Positions 33,005 to 41,901 are shown, counted from the first letter of the stretch. The stretch: 64,000 nt of DNA from Methylobacterium sp. E-045 (GCF_022829685.1 NZ_JAKSYE010000125.1:372001-436000); one strand, 5' to 3'. Notes: a model not told the origin generated them from the sequence alone. Made by a program: numbers and translations.

Positions 33005-33748
33005 TCAGTTGAGGCGCCGGGCCAGGAGCACGGCCCGCGCCCGTTCGAGATCGGCGGGGGTGTCGACGCCGAGCGGCAGGTCGTCGACGATGATGGCGTC
33101 GATGCGCATGCCCGCCTCCAGCGCCCGCAGCTGCTCCAGCTTCTCGCGGGTTTCGAGTTCGCCGGGGGGCATGGCCATGAACCGGGTGAGCGCCCGGCGG
33201 CGATAGGCGTAGAGGCCGATATGGTGGAACAGCGGCCCCTCCCCCCAGGGCGCCTGCGCCCGCGTGAAGTAGAGGGCGCGCAGGCGGTTCGGCCCCACAT
33301 GGTGGCCGACGAGCTTCACCACGTTGGGATCGTGCCGCTCCTCGTCGCGGGTGATGAGGGCGCAGAGGGTGGCGATGTCCACGGCCCTGTCCGCCAGCGG
33401 CGTGATCGAAGCGCCGATGATCGCCGGGTTGATCGTCGGCAGGTCGCCCTGCACGTTGACCACCACGTCGTGGTTGCCCTGCGGATCGATGATGTCCAGG
33501 GCCTCGGCCAGCCGGTCCGAGCCGGAGGGATGATCGGCCCGGGTGAGGGTCGCGAGGCCGCCGACCCGCTCGATCGCCTCGACGATCTCGACGGCATCCG
33601 TGGCCACCACCACCGGCCCGATCCCGGCCTCCACGGCGCGGCGCCAGACATGGACGATCATCGGCTCGCCGGCGATGTCGGCCATCGGCTTGTTCGGCAG
33701 CCGGGTGGCGGCCATGCGGGCGGGGATGAGAACGAGGGGATCCGACAT
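33005..33748 (-). CDS. kdsB: 3-deoxy-manno-octulosonate cytidylyltransferase
   Basis: The 247-residue protein begins LVLIPARMAATRLPNKPMAD, the nucleotide-binding signature of CMP-Kdo synthetase, and contains VVVATDAVEIVEAI, HPSGSDRLAEA and VVNVQGDLPTINP in the expected order. It activates Kdo with CTP for lipopolysaccharide inner-core synthesis in the cytoplasm. The QGD motif typical of the family is intact. It is followed by pheA after 19 nt. It diverges from the cytochrome c gene. Confidence 0.96.
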   Translation of the reverse strand: MSDPLVLIPARMAATRLPNKPMADIAGEPMIVHVWRRAVEAGIGPVVVATDAVEIVEAIERVGGLATLTRADHPSGSDRLAEALDIIDPQGNHDVVVNVQGDLPTINPAIIGASITPLADRAVDIATLCALITRDEERHDPNVVKLVGHHVGPNRLRALYFTRAQAPWGEGPLFHHIGLYAYRRRALTRFMAMPPGELETREKLEQLRALEAGMRIDAIIVDDLPLGVDTPADLERARAVLLARRLN

Positions 33749-33993
33749 CGACCGGCGTATCTCTGCAGCGAGCCGGGGGAGTAGCAGGGGCCGTCCGCCT
33801 TGTCATCGGCACGCGGTCGCAGGTGCCAAGGAATGACATCCGGCGCTCTGCGACTACACGGCCGCCCTCTCCGCCATTGTCAAGGTCGGCCCTTAGCCGC
33901 TATTCACCCTCGAACATTTCCAGTGTCCGGGGCATCCGCTCACCGGGCCTCGCATGCCGCCGCAACCGGCGGGCGCCCCCGGAGTTGTCGAGA

Positions 33994-34605
33994 ATGGACT
34001 CTTTCGAGCTGAACAAGGTCGCGGGCGCCGTACTCGGCACTCTCCTTCTCGCCATCGGGTCCGGCTTCGTCGCCGAATTGATCTACAGCCCCAAACCGGC
34101 GGGAAATGCGGGCTACGCCCTGCCCGAGCCTCAGCCCGAGGCGGCCGGGGGCGGTGCCGCCGCCGCCGCGGTGAAGGCCGAGCCCCTCCCGGTCCGCCTC
34201 GCCAGCGCCAGCGTCGAGAAGGGCACCGGCGCAGCCAAGAAATGCGCCGCCTGCCACAGTTTCGAGAAGGGCGGCCCGAACAAGGTCGGCCCGCATCTCT
34301 GGGGCGTGGTCGACCGTCAGCGCGCCCATGAGAGCGGGTTCGAGTATTCCGCCGCCCTGAAGGAGAAGGGCGGTACCTGGACCTACGACGAGCTCGACCA
34401 CTTCCTCACCAATCCGAAGACCTACGTGCCGGGCACCAAGATGGCCTTCGCCGGCATCCAGGCGCCGCAGGAGCGCGCCGACGTGATCGCCTATCTGCGC
34501 TCGCTGGCCGATACCCCGGCGCCCCTCCCCGCCGTGGAGAAGGCCGCCTCGGCCGATGACAAGCCGGCGGTCGAGAAGGCGCCGGAGGAGAAGCCGGCCC
34601 AATAA
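33994..34605 (+). CDS. membrane-anchored class I c-type cytochrome
   Basis: The 203-residue protein has an uncleaved N-terminal anchor (GAVLGTLLLAIGSGFVAELI), an Ala/Pro-rich linker and a single heme domain. The heme site is CAACH at 84-88, and M150 in PGTKMAFAG is the sixth ligand. This layout matches CycM/cytochrome c552 proteins of rhizobia and Bradyrhizobium, which pass electrons from the bc1 complex to terminal oxidases in the periplasm. The tail after residue 172 is Ala/Glu/Lys-rich. The start at 33994 is chosen because MDSFELNKVAG is the family opening. A terminator follows. Confidence 0.92.
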   Translation: MDSFELNKVAGAVLGTLLLAIGSGFVAELIYSPKPAGNAGYALPEPQPEAAGGGAAAAAVKAEPLPVRLASASVEKGTGAAKKCAACHSFEKGGPNKVGPHLWGVVDRQRAHESGFEYSAALKEKGGTWTYDELDHFLTNPKTYVPGTKMAFAGIQAPQERADVIAYLRSLADTPAPLPAVEKAASADDKPAVEKAPEEKPAQ

Positions 34606-34643
34606 GCGTCGTCCTGAGGCGACATCCTCGTCATCGGCTCGAC

Positions 34644-34672
34644 GGAAAGGCGCGGCGTGTCCGCGCCTTTCC
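34644..34672 (+). terminator. terminator of the cytochrome c gene
   Basis: A 12-bp perfect stem (GGAAAGGCGCGG and its complement) with loop CGTGT is followed by CGTTTCC. Confidence 0.8.
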
Positions 34673-34992
34673 CGTTTCCAGACGACCCGCCGATCGGCCC
34701 ACGCGCATATTGCAGTGCGGTAACATTCCGCGAATCACGTGACCGGCCGAGTTCGAGCCTCGCGCGGGTCGCGCCATCGTGAACGCGCGAGACCGCACAC
34801 GAATCGACCAAGATCGCCGCCCACCAACGGTTTCGGGTCAGGATTCCTTCATCATACTGCACTGCCCGCCTTCGTCGTGAACGGCGAGCGGAGCCCTGCG
34901 CGCTACAATCTAGAATTATATCAGTTATTGCATCGCACAATAGAATTGGTGCAGGAAGGTGCCGCAAATCGAAGCAAGCGAGAGCGAGACGG
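34673..34992. other. 320-nt region upstream of the flavoenzyme gene
   Basis: No gene is supported. The last 90 nt contain the only strongly AT-rich patch nearby (around 34908-34950, with AATTATATCAG and CAATAGAATTG), which is a likely promoter/UP-element region for the gene at 34993. No perfect -35/-10 pair can be assigned. Confidence 0.45.
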
Positions 34993-36288
34993 ATGTCGAA
35001 CGGTGTCGAGGAACAGTCTGCCATGGGTGAACGCGCATTGATCCATCGCCGGAAACTGTTGGCCTACTTCTCCTCCAGCCCCCTGTTCGCGCCGAGCGCC
35101 GCACGCGCCCTGGCGGGACTCGCCGCCCTCGGAACCACGGAAGCGGTGGCCCAGAGCTACGACGTGCTGCGCGCCGCCCCCGTGATGAACGGCGACCTCA
35201 TCGCCTCTCCGGCTCAGGCCCTCAACGTGTTCGATTTCGAGCCCGTGGCGAAGAAGGAATTGCCGCCGGCGCATTACGGCTACCTCGCCAGCGGCGTCGA
35301 TGCCGACAAGACGCTGAAGGCCAACCGAGACGATTTCGACAGGATCCACGTCCGCGCCCGCCGCCTGATCGATGTCCGCAAGATCGACACCACCGTGACG
35401 ATCTTCGGAGAGACCTGGGCGAGCCCGATCGCGCTCGCCCCCGTCAGCAGCGTCGGCGCCTTCCATCCCGAAGCCGAGGCCGCCGCGGCCCGCGCCTGCA
35501 AGGTGAAGGGTCACCAGATGATCCTGTCCACGGTGGGCAGCACCTCCATCGAGGACGTCATCAAGGAGCGCGGCGCCCCCGTCTGGTACATGCTCTACCC
35601 CACCGACGACTGGTCCGTGACCGAGAAGCTGGTGAAGCGCGCGGAAGCCGCCGGTGCTCCGGCCATCGTGCTCACCGTCGACCGCCAGGGCGGCCGCAAC
35701 ACCGAGACGCTGTTCCGCGAGCGCCGGGCCGACACCCGCACCTGTACCGATTGCCACACGCCGGGCTTCAAGAACGAAGTCAGCCGCAAGCCGATGTTCG
35801 ACGACATCGACGTGTCGAAGGTGACCAACCTCTACGGCACCGGCATGACCTGGGATTACGTGAAGCGCCTGCGCGGCATCGTGAAGGGCAAACTCGTCCT
35901 CAAGGGCATCATGACCCAGGAAGACGCCAAGATCGCCCTGACCCACGGCGTCGATGCGCTCATCGTCTCGAACCATGGCGGCCGCGCCGAAGAGAGCCTG
36001 CAATCGACCATCGGTGCCCTTCCCGAGGTGGTCGCCGCCGTGAACGGCAAGGTGCCGGTCCTCATCGACGGCGGCTTCCGCCGCGGCACCGACGTGCTGA
36101 AGGCCCTGGCGCTCGGCGCCACCGCCGTCTGCGTCGGCCGCCCCTATGTCTGGGGCCTCGCCGCCTTCGGCCAGCCCGGCGTCGAGATGGTGCTCACCCT
36201 GATGCAGCGCGAGTTCGAGACGATCATGCGCCAGGTCGGAGCCACCAAGCTCTCCGAGATCACGTCCAAGAGCGTCCAGATCGTCTGA
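34993..36288 (+). CDS. FMN-dependent alpha-hydroxy-acid dehydrogenase, exported, with a CXXCH motif
   Basis: The 431-residue protein belongs to the L-lactate dehydrogenase/glycolate oxidase family. FMN-barrel landmarks are present: PIALAPVSSVGAFHPEAE, APAIVLTVD, LVLKGIMTQEDA, the active-site SNHGGR with catalytic H328, and PVLIDGGFRRGTDVLKALAL with VCVGRPYVWG. The N-terminus has a twin-arginine pattern (HRRKLLAYF at 18-26) and a cleavable-looking end (EAVAQ, about residue 53), which implies export. In the loop that is usually variable the chain carries CTDCH at 251-255, a c-type heme attachment motif. In SNHGGRAEES the residues after the His differ from the usual RQLDG. The natural substrate (lactate, glycolate, mandelate-like) is not determined. 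Confidence 0.85.
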   Translation: MSNGVEEQSAMGERALIHRRKLLAYFSSSPLFAPSAARALAGLAALGTTEAVAQSYDVLRAAPVMNGDLIASPAQALNVFDFEPVAKKELPPAHYGYLASGVDADKTLKANRDDFDRIHVRARRLIDVRKIDTTVTIFGETWASPIALAPVSSVGAFHPEAEAAAARACKVKGHQMILSTVGSTSIEDVIKERGAPVWYMLYPTDDWSVTEKLVKRAEAAGAPAIVLTVDRQGGRNTETLFRERRADTRTCTDCHTPGFKNEVSRKPMFDDIDVSKVTNLYGTGMTWDYVKRLRGIVKGKLVLKGIMTQEDAKIALTHGVDALIVSNHGGRAEESLQSTIGALPEVVAAVNGKVPVLIDGGFRRGTDVLKALALGATAVCVGRPYVWGLAAFGQPGVEMVLTLMQREFETIMRQVGATKLSEITSKSVQIV

Positions 36289-36293
36289 TACCG

Positions 36294-36322
36294 GACCTCG
36301 TTGAGTCTGACTCATCGAGGTC
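36294..36322. repeat. 29-nt imperfect palindrome (hairpin 1)
   Basis: Starting 6 nt after the stop codon of the flavoenzyme gene, GACCTCG pairs with CGAGGTC and TGAGTC with GACTCA; only three T-T positions break the symmetry. No T-tract follows, so it is either an operator or an RNA hairpin that protects the mRNA end. Confidence 0.7.
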
Positions 36323-36360
36323 TGCCCGCGCGACTGCGCGGCGGCGGTCGTCCGCCGGAC

Positions 36361-36396
36361 CTCACTGACTCTGACCTATGGGTCAAAGTCAGTGAG
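36361..36396. repeat. 36-nt hairpin (hairpin 2), related to hairpin 1
   Basis: CTCACTGACT pairs with AGTCAGTGAG (10 bp), and inside it TGACC pairs with GGTCA around TATG, with one C-A mismatch between the two stems. The left arm shares the GGACCTC and CTCTGAC words with hairpin 1, 64 nt upstream, so the two look like diverged copies. Confidence 0.7.
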
Positions 36397-36427
36397 ACTT
36401 GGTATGACGCCCTTCAAACGACCGTTC

Positions 36428-36456
36428 CTCCGGCGCGTTGGAGCGACGCGCCGGAG
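36428..36456 (+). terminator. GC-rich hairpin (hairpin 3), possible terminator
   Basis: An 11-bp perfect stem (CTCCGGCGCGT and its complement) closes a 7-nt loop. There is no T-run after it, so termination is uncertain. It lies about 100 nt before the yejA start. Confidence 0.5.
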
Positions 36457-36557
36457 ACGTGCCCGCTTGGCGTGGCCTGTCCCGACGTCCTAGAAGGACA
36501 TCCCGCCCGCGCCCTCGACCGCACGGGCAACGGAATTCGGGAGACAGCCGCCTCGTG

Positions 36558-38426
36558 ATGCGAACAGCCCTGATCGGACGCCTTCTCGCCGCCTCCCTCG
36601 CGGTCGCCGCCTTCGCCGGCGGTGCCAGGGCCGCCCCCGACGGCGCCCCATGGGTCCACGCCCTCACGCTGATGGGCGAGCCGAAATACCCCGCCGGGTT
36701 CAGGCAGTTCGATTACGCGGACCCGAAGGCCCCCAAGGGCGGCCTCGTCCGCCTCGGCGCCCAGGGCGGCTTCGACAATTTCAACCTCGTCGTGGCGGGC
36801 CTGAAGGGCGATCTCGAAGGCGGGGTCGCGCAGATCTACGATACGCTGATGACGGAGTCGCTGGACGAGCCGTTCACCTCCTACGGGCTCCTCGCCGAAG
36901 GCGTGCGCCTCGCCGACGACCTCTCCTCCGTGAGCTACCGCCTGCGCGAGAATGCCCGCTGGCACGACGGAAAACCGATCACGCCCGAGGACGTGGTCTG
37001 GTCCTACGAGACGTTGAAGGCCAACAGCCCGTTCTACGCGGCCTATTACCAGACGGTGGCCAAGGGCGAGGTCACGGGCCCGCGCGAGGTGACCTTCACC
37101 TTCACCGAGAAGGGCAACCGCGAACTGCCGCAGGTGCTCGGCCAGCTCCGCGTTCTGCCCAAGCACTGGTGGACGGCCAAGGACGCGGAAGGGCGCCAGC
37201 GCGACGTCACCCAGACCACCCTCGAGATCCCCCTCGGCTCCGGCCCCTATCGCCTCTCCAAATTCGAGCCCGGCCGCAGCGCCACCTATGAGCGCGTCGC
37301 CGATTACTGGGGCGCCGACCTGCCGGTGAATGCCGGACGCAACAATTTCGGCACGATGCGCAACGAGTATTTTCGTGACGCCACCGTGCTGATCGAGGCG
37401 CTGAAGGGCGACCTCTTCGACTTCCGCGCCGAGAACGTCGCCCGCAACTGGGCCACCGCCTATGACGACTTCCCCGCCGTGAAGGAGGGGCGCCTGATCA
37501 AGGAGGAATTCCCCGATCGCGGCAACGGCATCATGCAGGCCTTCGTCTTCAACACGCGCAAGGCGAAATTCGCCGACGAGCGGGTGCGCCGCGCCTTCAA
37601 CCTCGCCATGAACTTCGAGGAGATGAACAGGGCGCTGTTCTTCGGCCTCTACAAGCGCATCGATTCCTATTATTTCGGCTCGGAACTCGCCTCCTCCGGC
37701 CTGCCGCAGGGCGAGGAATTGGCGATCCTCGACGGCGTGAAGGACAAGGTGCCGTCCGCCGTCCTCACGACGCCCTACACCAACCCTGTGAACGGCACGC
37801 CCGATGCCGTGCGCGCCAACCTGCGCGAGGCGGTGCGTCTCCTCAAGGAGGCCGGCTACGAACTCCGCGACGGGCGCATGACCAACGTGAAGACCGGCGA
37901 GCCGCTCACCGTCGAGTTCCTGGAGTTCCAGAGCGTGTTCGAGCGGGTGGTCCTGCCGTTCTCGGCCCAGCTGAAGCTCATCGGCATCCAGACCTCGCTC
38001 CGCGTCATCGATCAGGCGCAGTACCAGAACCGGCTGCGCGCCTTCGATTTCGACGTGACCACGAGTTCCTGGGGCCAGTCGCTCTCGCCCGGCAACGAGC
38101 AGCGCGAATATTGGGGCTCGGCCGCCGCCGACAAGCAGGGGTCGCGCAACCTGATCGGCATCAAGGACCCGGCCATCGACACGCTGATCGAGCGGGTGAT
38201 CTTCGCCAAGGACCGGCCGGGCGTGCTCGCCGCAACCCATGCCCTCGACCGGGTGCTGCTGTCGCACAACTACGTCGTGCCGCAATGGGCCTCGAACGTG
38301 TCCCGGACCCTGCGCTGGAACCGGTTCGCGCACCCGGCGACCCTGCCGCTCTACGGCTCCTCCGGCTTCCCGACCACGTGGTGGTACGACGAGGCCCTGG
38401 CCGCCAAGACCGGGGCACCCCGGTGA
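36558..38426 (+). CDS. yejA: peptide ABC transporter substrate-binding protein (YejA-like, first copy)
   Basis: The 622-residue family 5 solute-binding protein has a signal peptide (MRTALIGRLLAASLAVAAFA, ending ARA). Landmarks are GEPKYPAGFRQFDYADPKAP, KGGLVRLGAQGGFDNFN, ENARWHDGKPITPEDVVWSY, SGPYRLSKFEPGRSATYERV and NTRKAKFADERVRRAFNLAM. It belongs to the YejA/microcin C-type subgroup that captures oligopeptides in the periplasm. ATG at 36558 is taken as the start; a GTG directly before it is equally possible. The stop codon overlaps the next gene's GTG by 4 nt, so the two binding proteins are translationally coupled. Confidence 0.9.
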   Translation: MRTALIGRLLAASLAVAAFAGGARAAPDGAPWVHALTLMGEPKYPAGFRQFDYADPKAPKGGLVRLGAQGGFDNFNLVVAGLKGDLEGGVAQIYDTLMTESLDEPFTSYGLLAEGVRLADDLSSVSYRLRENARWHDGKPITPEDVVWSYETLKANSPFYAAYYQTVAKGEVTGPREVTFTFTEKGNRELPQVLGQLRVLPKHWWTAKDAEGRQRDVTQTTLEIPLGSGPYRLSKFEPGRSATYERVADYWGADLPVNAGRNNFGTMRNEYFRDATVLIEALKGDLFDFRAENVARNWATAYDDFPAVKEGRLIKEEFPDRGNGIMQAFVFNTRKAKFADERVRRAFNLAMNFEEMNRALFFGLYKRIDSYYFGSELASSGLPQGEELAILDGVKDKVPSAVLTTPYTNPVNGTPDAVRANLREAVRLLKEAGYELRDGRMTNVKTGEPLTVEFLEFQSVFERVVLPFSAQLKLIGIQTSLRVIDQAQYQNRLRAFDFDVTTSSWGQSLSPGNEQREYWGSAAADKQGSRNLIGIKDPAIDTLIERVIFAKDRPGVLAATHALDRVLLSHNYVVPQWASNVSRTLRWNRFAHPATLPLYGSSGFPTTWWYDEALAAKTGAPR

Positions 38427-40285
38427 GGGGGGCGCCGAGCCGCCGGGACTTCGTCGTCGGGGCCGGCGCCCTCGGCATCGCCACGGCCCTGCCGAGGCCG
38501 GCTCGCGCCGCCCCCACCGGGCCGAGCCACGGCATGTCGAGTTTCGGCGAGCTGAAATACCCGGCCGATTTTCCGCGTTTCGCCTATGCGAACCCGGCGG
38601 CGCCGCGCGGCGGCCGGTTCTCGGCTCAGCTGTCCTCGACCTTCGGCAATCAGGCCGGCGACACGTTCGACACGCTGAACGCCTACGTCCTGCGCGGCAA
38701 TGGTGCGGCCGGCATGAACCTCACCTTCGATGCGCTGATGGTGCGGGCGCTGGACGAGCCGGACGCGCTCTACGGCCTCGTCGCCCGTGAAGTCGAGGCG
38801 AGCGAGGACGGCCTCACCTACCGTTTCGGCCTGCGCCCGCAGGCGCGGTTCCACGATGGCTCGCGCCTCACCGCCGGCGATGTCGCCTTCACCCTGAACC
38901 TGCTGAAGCAGAAGGGGCACCCCGAGATCTCCCAGGTGATCCGGGACATGGCGGACGCCGTGGCCGAGGGCGACGAGACCGTGGTCGTCCGGTTCGAGAA
39001 GGGCCGCAGCCGCGACCTGCCGCTCTTCGTCGCCACCCTGCCGATCTTTTCGAAGGCCTATTACGCCGGACGGGACTTCGAGGCCTCCACCCTGGAGCCG
39101 CCGAGGGGGTCCGGCCCCTACAAGGTCGGGCGCCTGGAAGCCGGCCGCTTCATCGAGTTCGAGCGGGTGCCCGATTACTGGGCCGCCGACCTGCCGGTGA
39201 TGGTCGGGCACAACAATTTCGACCAGATCCGCTACGAGTATTTTCGCGATCGCCAGGTGGCGTTCGAGGCGTTCAAGGGCGGCATCTTCACCTTCCGCGA
39301 GGAGTTCACCGCCCGCGTCTGGGCGACGGGCTACGACTTCCCCGCCCTCCGCGAGGGCCGCGTGCGCAAGGAAGTGGTGCCCGATGCCCGCCCCTCCGGC
39401 ACGCAGGGCTGGTGGCTCAACACCCGCCGCGAGGCCTTCGCCGATCCCCGCGTGCGCGAGGCCATCGGCCTGTGCTTCGACTTCACCTGGTCGAACGCCA
39501 ACCTGATGTACGGCGCCTACGAACGCACCGCCTCGTATTTCGAGAATTCCGACCTCAAGGCGACCGGACGCCCGCCCCCTGAGGAGCTGGCTCTCCTCGC
39601 CCCCCTGCGCGCCGACCTGCCGGCGGACGTGTTCGGCGAGGCCTGGAGCCCACCGGCGACGGACGGGTCGGGCCAGGATCGCGCCCTGCTCAGCCGTGCC
39701 GCGGCGCTCCTGCGCGAGGCCGGGTGCACGCGCGAGGGCGGCGTGGTCCGCCTGTCGTCCGGCAGGCCCCTCGAGATCGAGTTCCTTAACGACGATCCCG
39801 TCTTCGAGCCGGTGACCCACCCCTTCATTCGCAACCTCGGGCTTATCGGGATCAAGGCGCGCATCCGTCTCGCCGACGCGGCGCAGTACCAGGCCCGACT
39901 GAAGGATTTCGACTTCGACGTCGTGAGCCGCCGCTACGGCAGCAGCCTGACGCCGGGCCCTGAACTGCGCGAGGCCTACGGGTCGCGGGCCGCCGCGACG
40001 CCGGGATCGAACAACCTGTCCGGCATCGCCAGCCCCGCCATCGATGCGCTGATCGACAAGGTGACCGAGGCGACCTCGCGCTCCGATCTCATCACCGCCG
40101 CCCGCGCCCTCGACCGGGTACTGCGCGCGGGCCGCTACTGGGTTCCGATGTGGTACAAGCCGGATCACCGGCTGGCCCTGTGGGACGTCTACGGCCACCC
40201 GTCGCCGGGACCGGCCTACGATCTCGGCGCGCCGTCGATCTGGTGGCACGATGCCGACAAGGCCCGGCGCATCGGCCGGAACTGA
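38423..40285 (+). CDS. peptide ABC transporter substrate-binding protein (YejA-like, second copy)
   Basis: The 620-residue protein is a second family 5 binding protein with the same layout as its neighbour (GELKYPADFPRFAYANPAAP; RPQARFHDGSRLTAGDVAFT; GSGPYKVGRLEAGRFIEFER). The paralogy is obvious from equally spaced motifs, but the sequences have diverged. The N-terminus carries a twin-arginine signal (SRRDFVVGAGALGIATALP), whereas the first copy has a Sec-type one. The start is GTG at 38423, overlapping the previous stop in GTGA. The two probably present different peptides to one permease. yejB follows 9 nt later. Confidence 0.88.
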   Translation: MRGAPSRRDFVVGAGALGIATALPRPARAAPTGPSHGMSSFGELKYPADFPRFAYANPAAPRGGRFSAQLSSTFGNQAGDTFDTLNAYVLRGNGAAGMNLTFDALMVRALDEPDALYGLVAREVEASEDGLTYRFGLRPQARFHDGSRLTAGDVAFTLNLLKQKGHPEISQVIRDMADAVAEGDETVVVRFEKGRSRDLPLFVATLPIFSKAYYAGRDFEASTLEPPRGSGPYKVGRLEAGRFIEFERVPDYWAADLPVMVGHNNFDQIRYEYFRDRQVAFEAFKGGIFTFREEFTARVWATGYDFPALREGRVRKEVVPDARPSGTQGWWLNTRREAFADPRVREAIGLCFDFTWSNANLMYGAYERTASYFENSDLKATGRPPPEELALLAPLRADLPADVFGEAWSPPATDGSGQDRALLSRAAALLREAGCTREGGVVRLSSGRPLEIEFLNDDPVFEPVTHPFIRNLGLIGIKARIRLADAAQYQARLKDFDFDVVSRRYGSSLTPGPELREAYGSRAAATPGSNNLSGIASPAIDALIDKVTEATSRSDLITAARALDRVLRAGRYWVPMWYKPDHRLALWDVYGHPSPGPAYDLGAPSIWWHDADKARRIGRN

Positions 40286-40294
40286 GGACCTGAC

Positions 40295-41401
40295 GTGCTC
40301 GCCTACATCCTGCGCCGCATCGCCCTCATGGTCCCGACGATCTTCGGGATCATGCTCATCACCTTCGTCATCGTGCAATTCGCCCCCGGCGGGCCGGTGG
40401 AGCGCGTGCTGGCGCAGCTGCAGGGCCAGAACGAGGGCAGCCTGTCCCGCGTCACCGGCGGCGCCGGCGATCTCGGCGGCGGCGGGCGCTCGGCCGGCGG
40501 CGGCTCGGAGGCGAGTTCGCGCTATCGCGGCGCGCAGGGCCTCGACCCGGCCTTCATCAAGAAGCTCGAACAGCAATTCGGCTTCGACAAGCCGGCCCCC
40601 GAGCGCTTCGCCAAGATGCTGTGGGATTACGCCACCTTCGATTTCGGCAAGAGCTACTTTCGCGATGTCTCGGTGCTGCAGCTGATCCGCGAGCGGCTGC
40701 CGGTCTCGATCTCGCTCGGCCTGTGGATGACGCTCCTGTCCTACGCGATCTCGATTCCCCTGGGCATCCGCAAGGCGGTGAAGGACGGGTCGCGGTTCGA
40801 CCTGTGGACCTCCAGCATCGTCATCGTCGGCTACGCCATCCCGAGCTTCCTGTTCGGCATCGCCCTCATCATCCTGTTCGCCGGAGGCTCGTTCCTGCAG
40901 GTCTTCCCGATCCGCGGCCTCACCAGCGAGGGCTGGGAGAACTTCACCCTGTGGGGCAAGATCGTCGATTACGCCTGGCACATGACGCTGCCGCTCACCG
41001 CCCTGGTGCTCGGCGCCTTCGCCACCTCGACCCTGCTCACGAAGAACTCGTTCCTCGACGAGATCCGCAAGCAATACGTGATGACGGCGCGGATGAAGGG
41101 TCTCACGGAGCGGCGGGTGCTCTACGGCCACGTCTTCCGCAACGCGATGCTGATCGTGGTGGCGGGCTTTCCCGGCGCCTTCATCTCGGCCTTCTTCGCG
41201 GGCTCCCTGCTGATCGAGACGATCTTCTCCCTCGACGGGCTCGGGCTCCTGTCCTTCACCTCCATCGTCGGGCGCGACTATCCGATCGTCTTCGCCACGC
41301 TCTACATCTTCTCCCTGATGGGGCTGGCGGTGAACCTGCTCTCCGACCTGATCTACACCTGGATCGACCCGCGCATCGATTTCTCCGCGCGGGCCACGTG
41401 A
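40295..41401 (+). CDS. yejB: microcin C/peptide ABC transporter permease YejB
   Basis: The 368-residue inner-membrane protein starts MLAYILRRIALMVPTIFGIM, the family opening, and has a Gly/Ser-rich periplasmic insert (about residues 45-80) typical of YejB. Six membrane helices are visible. The EAA loop that docks to the ATPase is present around residue 275 (VMTARMKGLTERRVLYGHVF). In other bacteria yejB is followed by yejE (second permease) and yejF (double ATPase). Here neither follows; the stop overlaps the start of an acetyltransferase gene by 4 nt. Confidence 0.93.
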   Translation: MLAYILRRIALMVPTIFGIMLITFVIVQFAPGGPVERVLAQLQGQNEGSLSRVTGGAGDLGGGGRSAGGGSEASSRYRGAQGLDPAFIKKLEQQFGFDKPAPERFAKMLWDYATFDFGKSYFRDVSVLQLIRERLPVSISLGLWMTLLSYAISIPLGIRKAVKDGSRFDLWTSSIVIVGYAIPSFLFGIALIILFAGGSFLQVFPIRGLTSEGWENFTLWGKIVDYAWHMTLPLTALVLGAFATSTLLTKNSFLDEIRKQYVMTARMKGLTERRVLYGHVFRNAMLIVVAGFPGAFISAFFAGSLLIETIFSLDGLGLLSFTSIVGRDYPIVFATLYIFSLMGLAVNLLSDLIYTWIDPRIDFSARAT

Positions 41402-41901
41402 CCAGCCTGCCCCTGGTCATCCGGCCCGAGCGGCCGGGCGATACGGAGGCCATCGACCGCCTCCATGCCCGCGCCTTCGGGCCGGGACGCTTCGCCCGCA
41501 CGGCCTATCGCCTGCGCGAGGGCACCCTGCCCCTGGCCGACCTCTGCTTCACGGCGCTCGTCGGCACCTATCTCGTCGGCTCCGTCCGCGTCGGCCCGGC
41601 GGAAGCCGGCGGGCCGCTCCTCGTGCTCGGACCGCTCACCGTCGATCCGAGCTTCGGAAAGCGCGGCATCGGCGGATCGCTGATGCGGGCGAGCCTCGAT
41701 GCCGCGCGGGAAGGCGGCCACGGACTCGTGGTCCTCGTGGGCGACGCCCCCTATTATTGGCGCTTCGGCTTCGTGCCCGTGCCGCCGGGCCGCCTCCTGC
41801 CGCCGGGACCGGTCGACCCCACGCGCTTCCTCTGGCTCGAACTCCGTCCGGGCGCCCTCGACACCGTGTCGGGGAACGTGAAGGCCGTTCGTCCGCGTTG
41901 A
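41398..41901 (+). CDS. GNAT family N-acetyltransferase
   Basis: The 167-residue protein starts with GTG at 41398, overlapping the yejB stop in GTGA. It has the GNAT layout: LPLVIRPERPGDTEAIDRLH, then LVLGPLTVDPSFGKRGIGGS as the acetyl-CoA loop, then DAPYYWRFGFVPVPPG. It resembles the predicted N-acetyltransferase YhbS group. Translational coupling to yejB suggests co-expression with the peptide transporter, and an acetylating step on an imported peptide or antibiotic-like compound is conceivable, but this is inference. The substrate is unknown. Confidence 0.85.
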   Translation: MTSLPLVIRPERPGDTEAIDRLHARAFGPGRFARTAYRLREGTLPLADLCFTALVGTYLVGSVRVGPAEAGGPLLVLGPLTVDPSFGKRGIGGSLMRASLDAAREGGHGLVVLVGDAPYYWRFGFVPVPPGRLLPPGPVDPTRFLWLELRPGALDTVSGNVKAVRPR

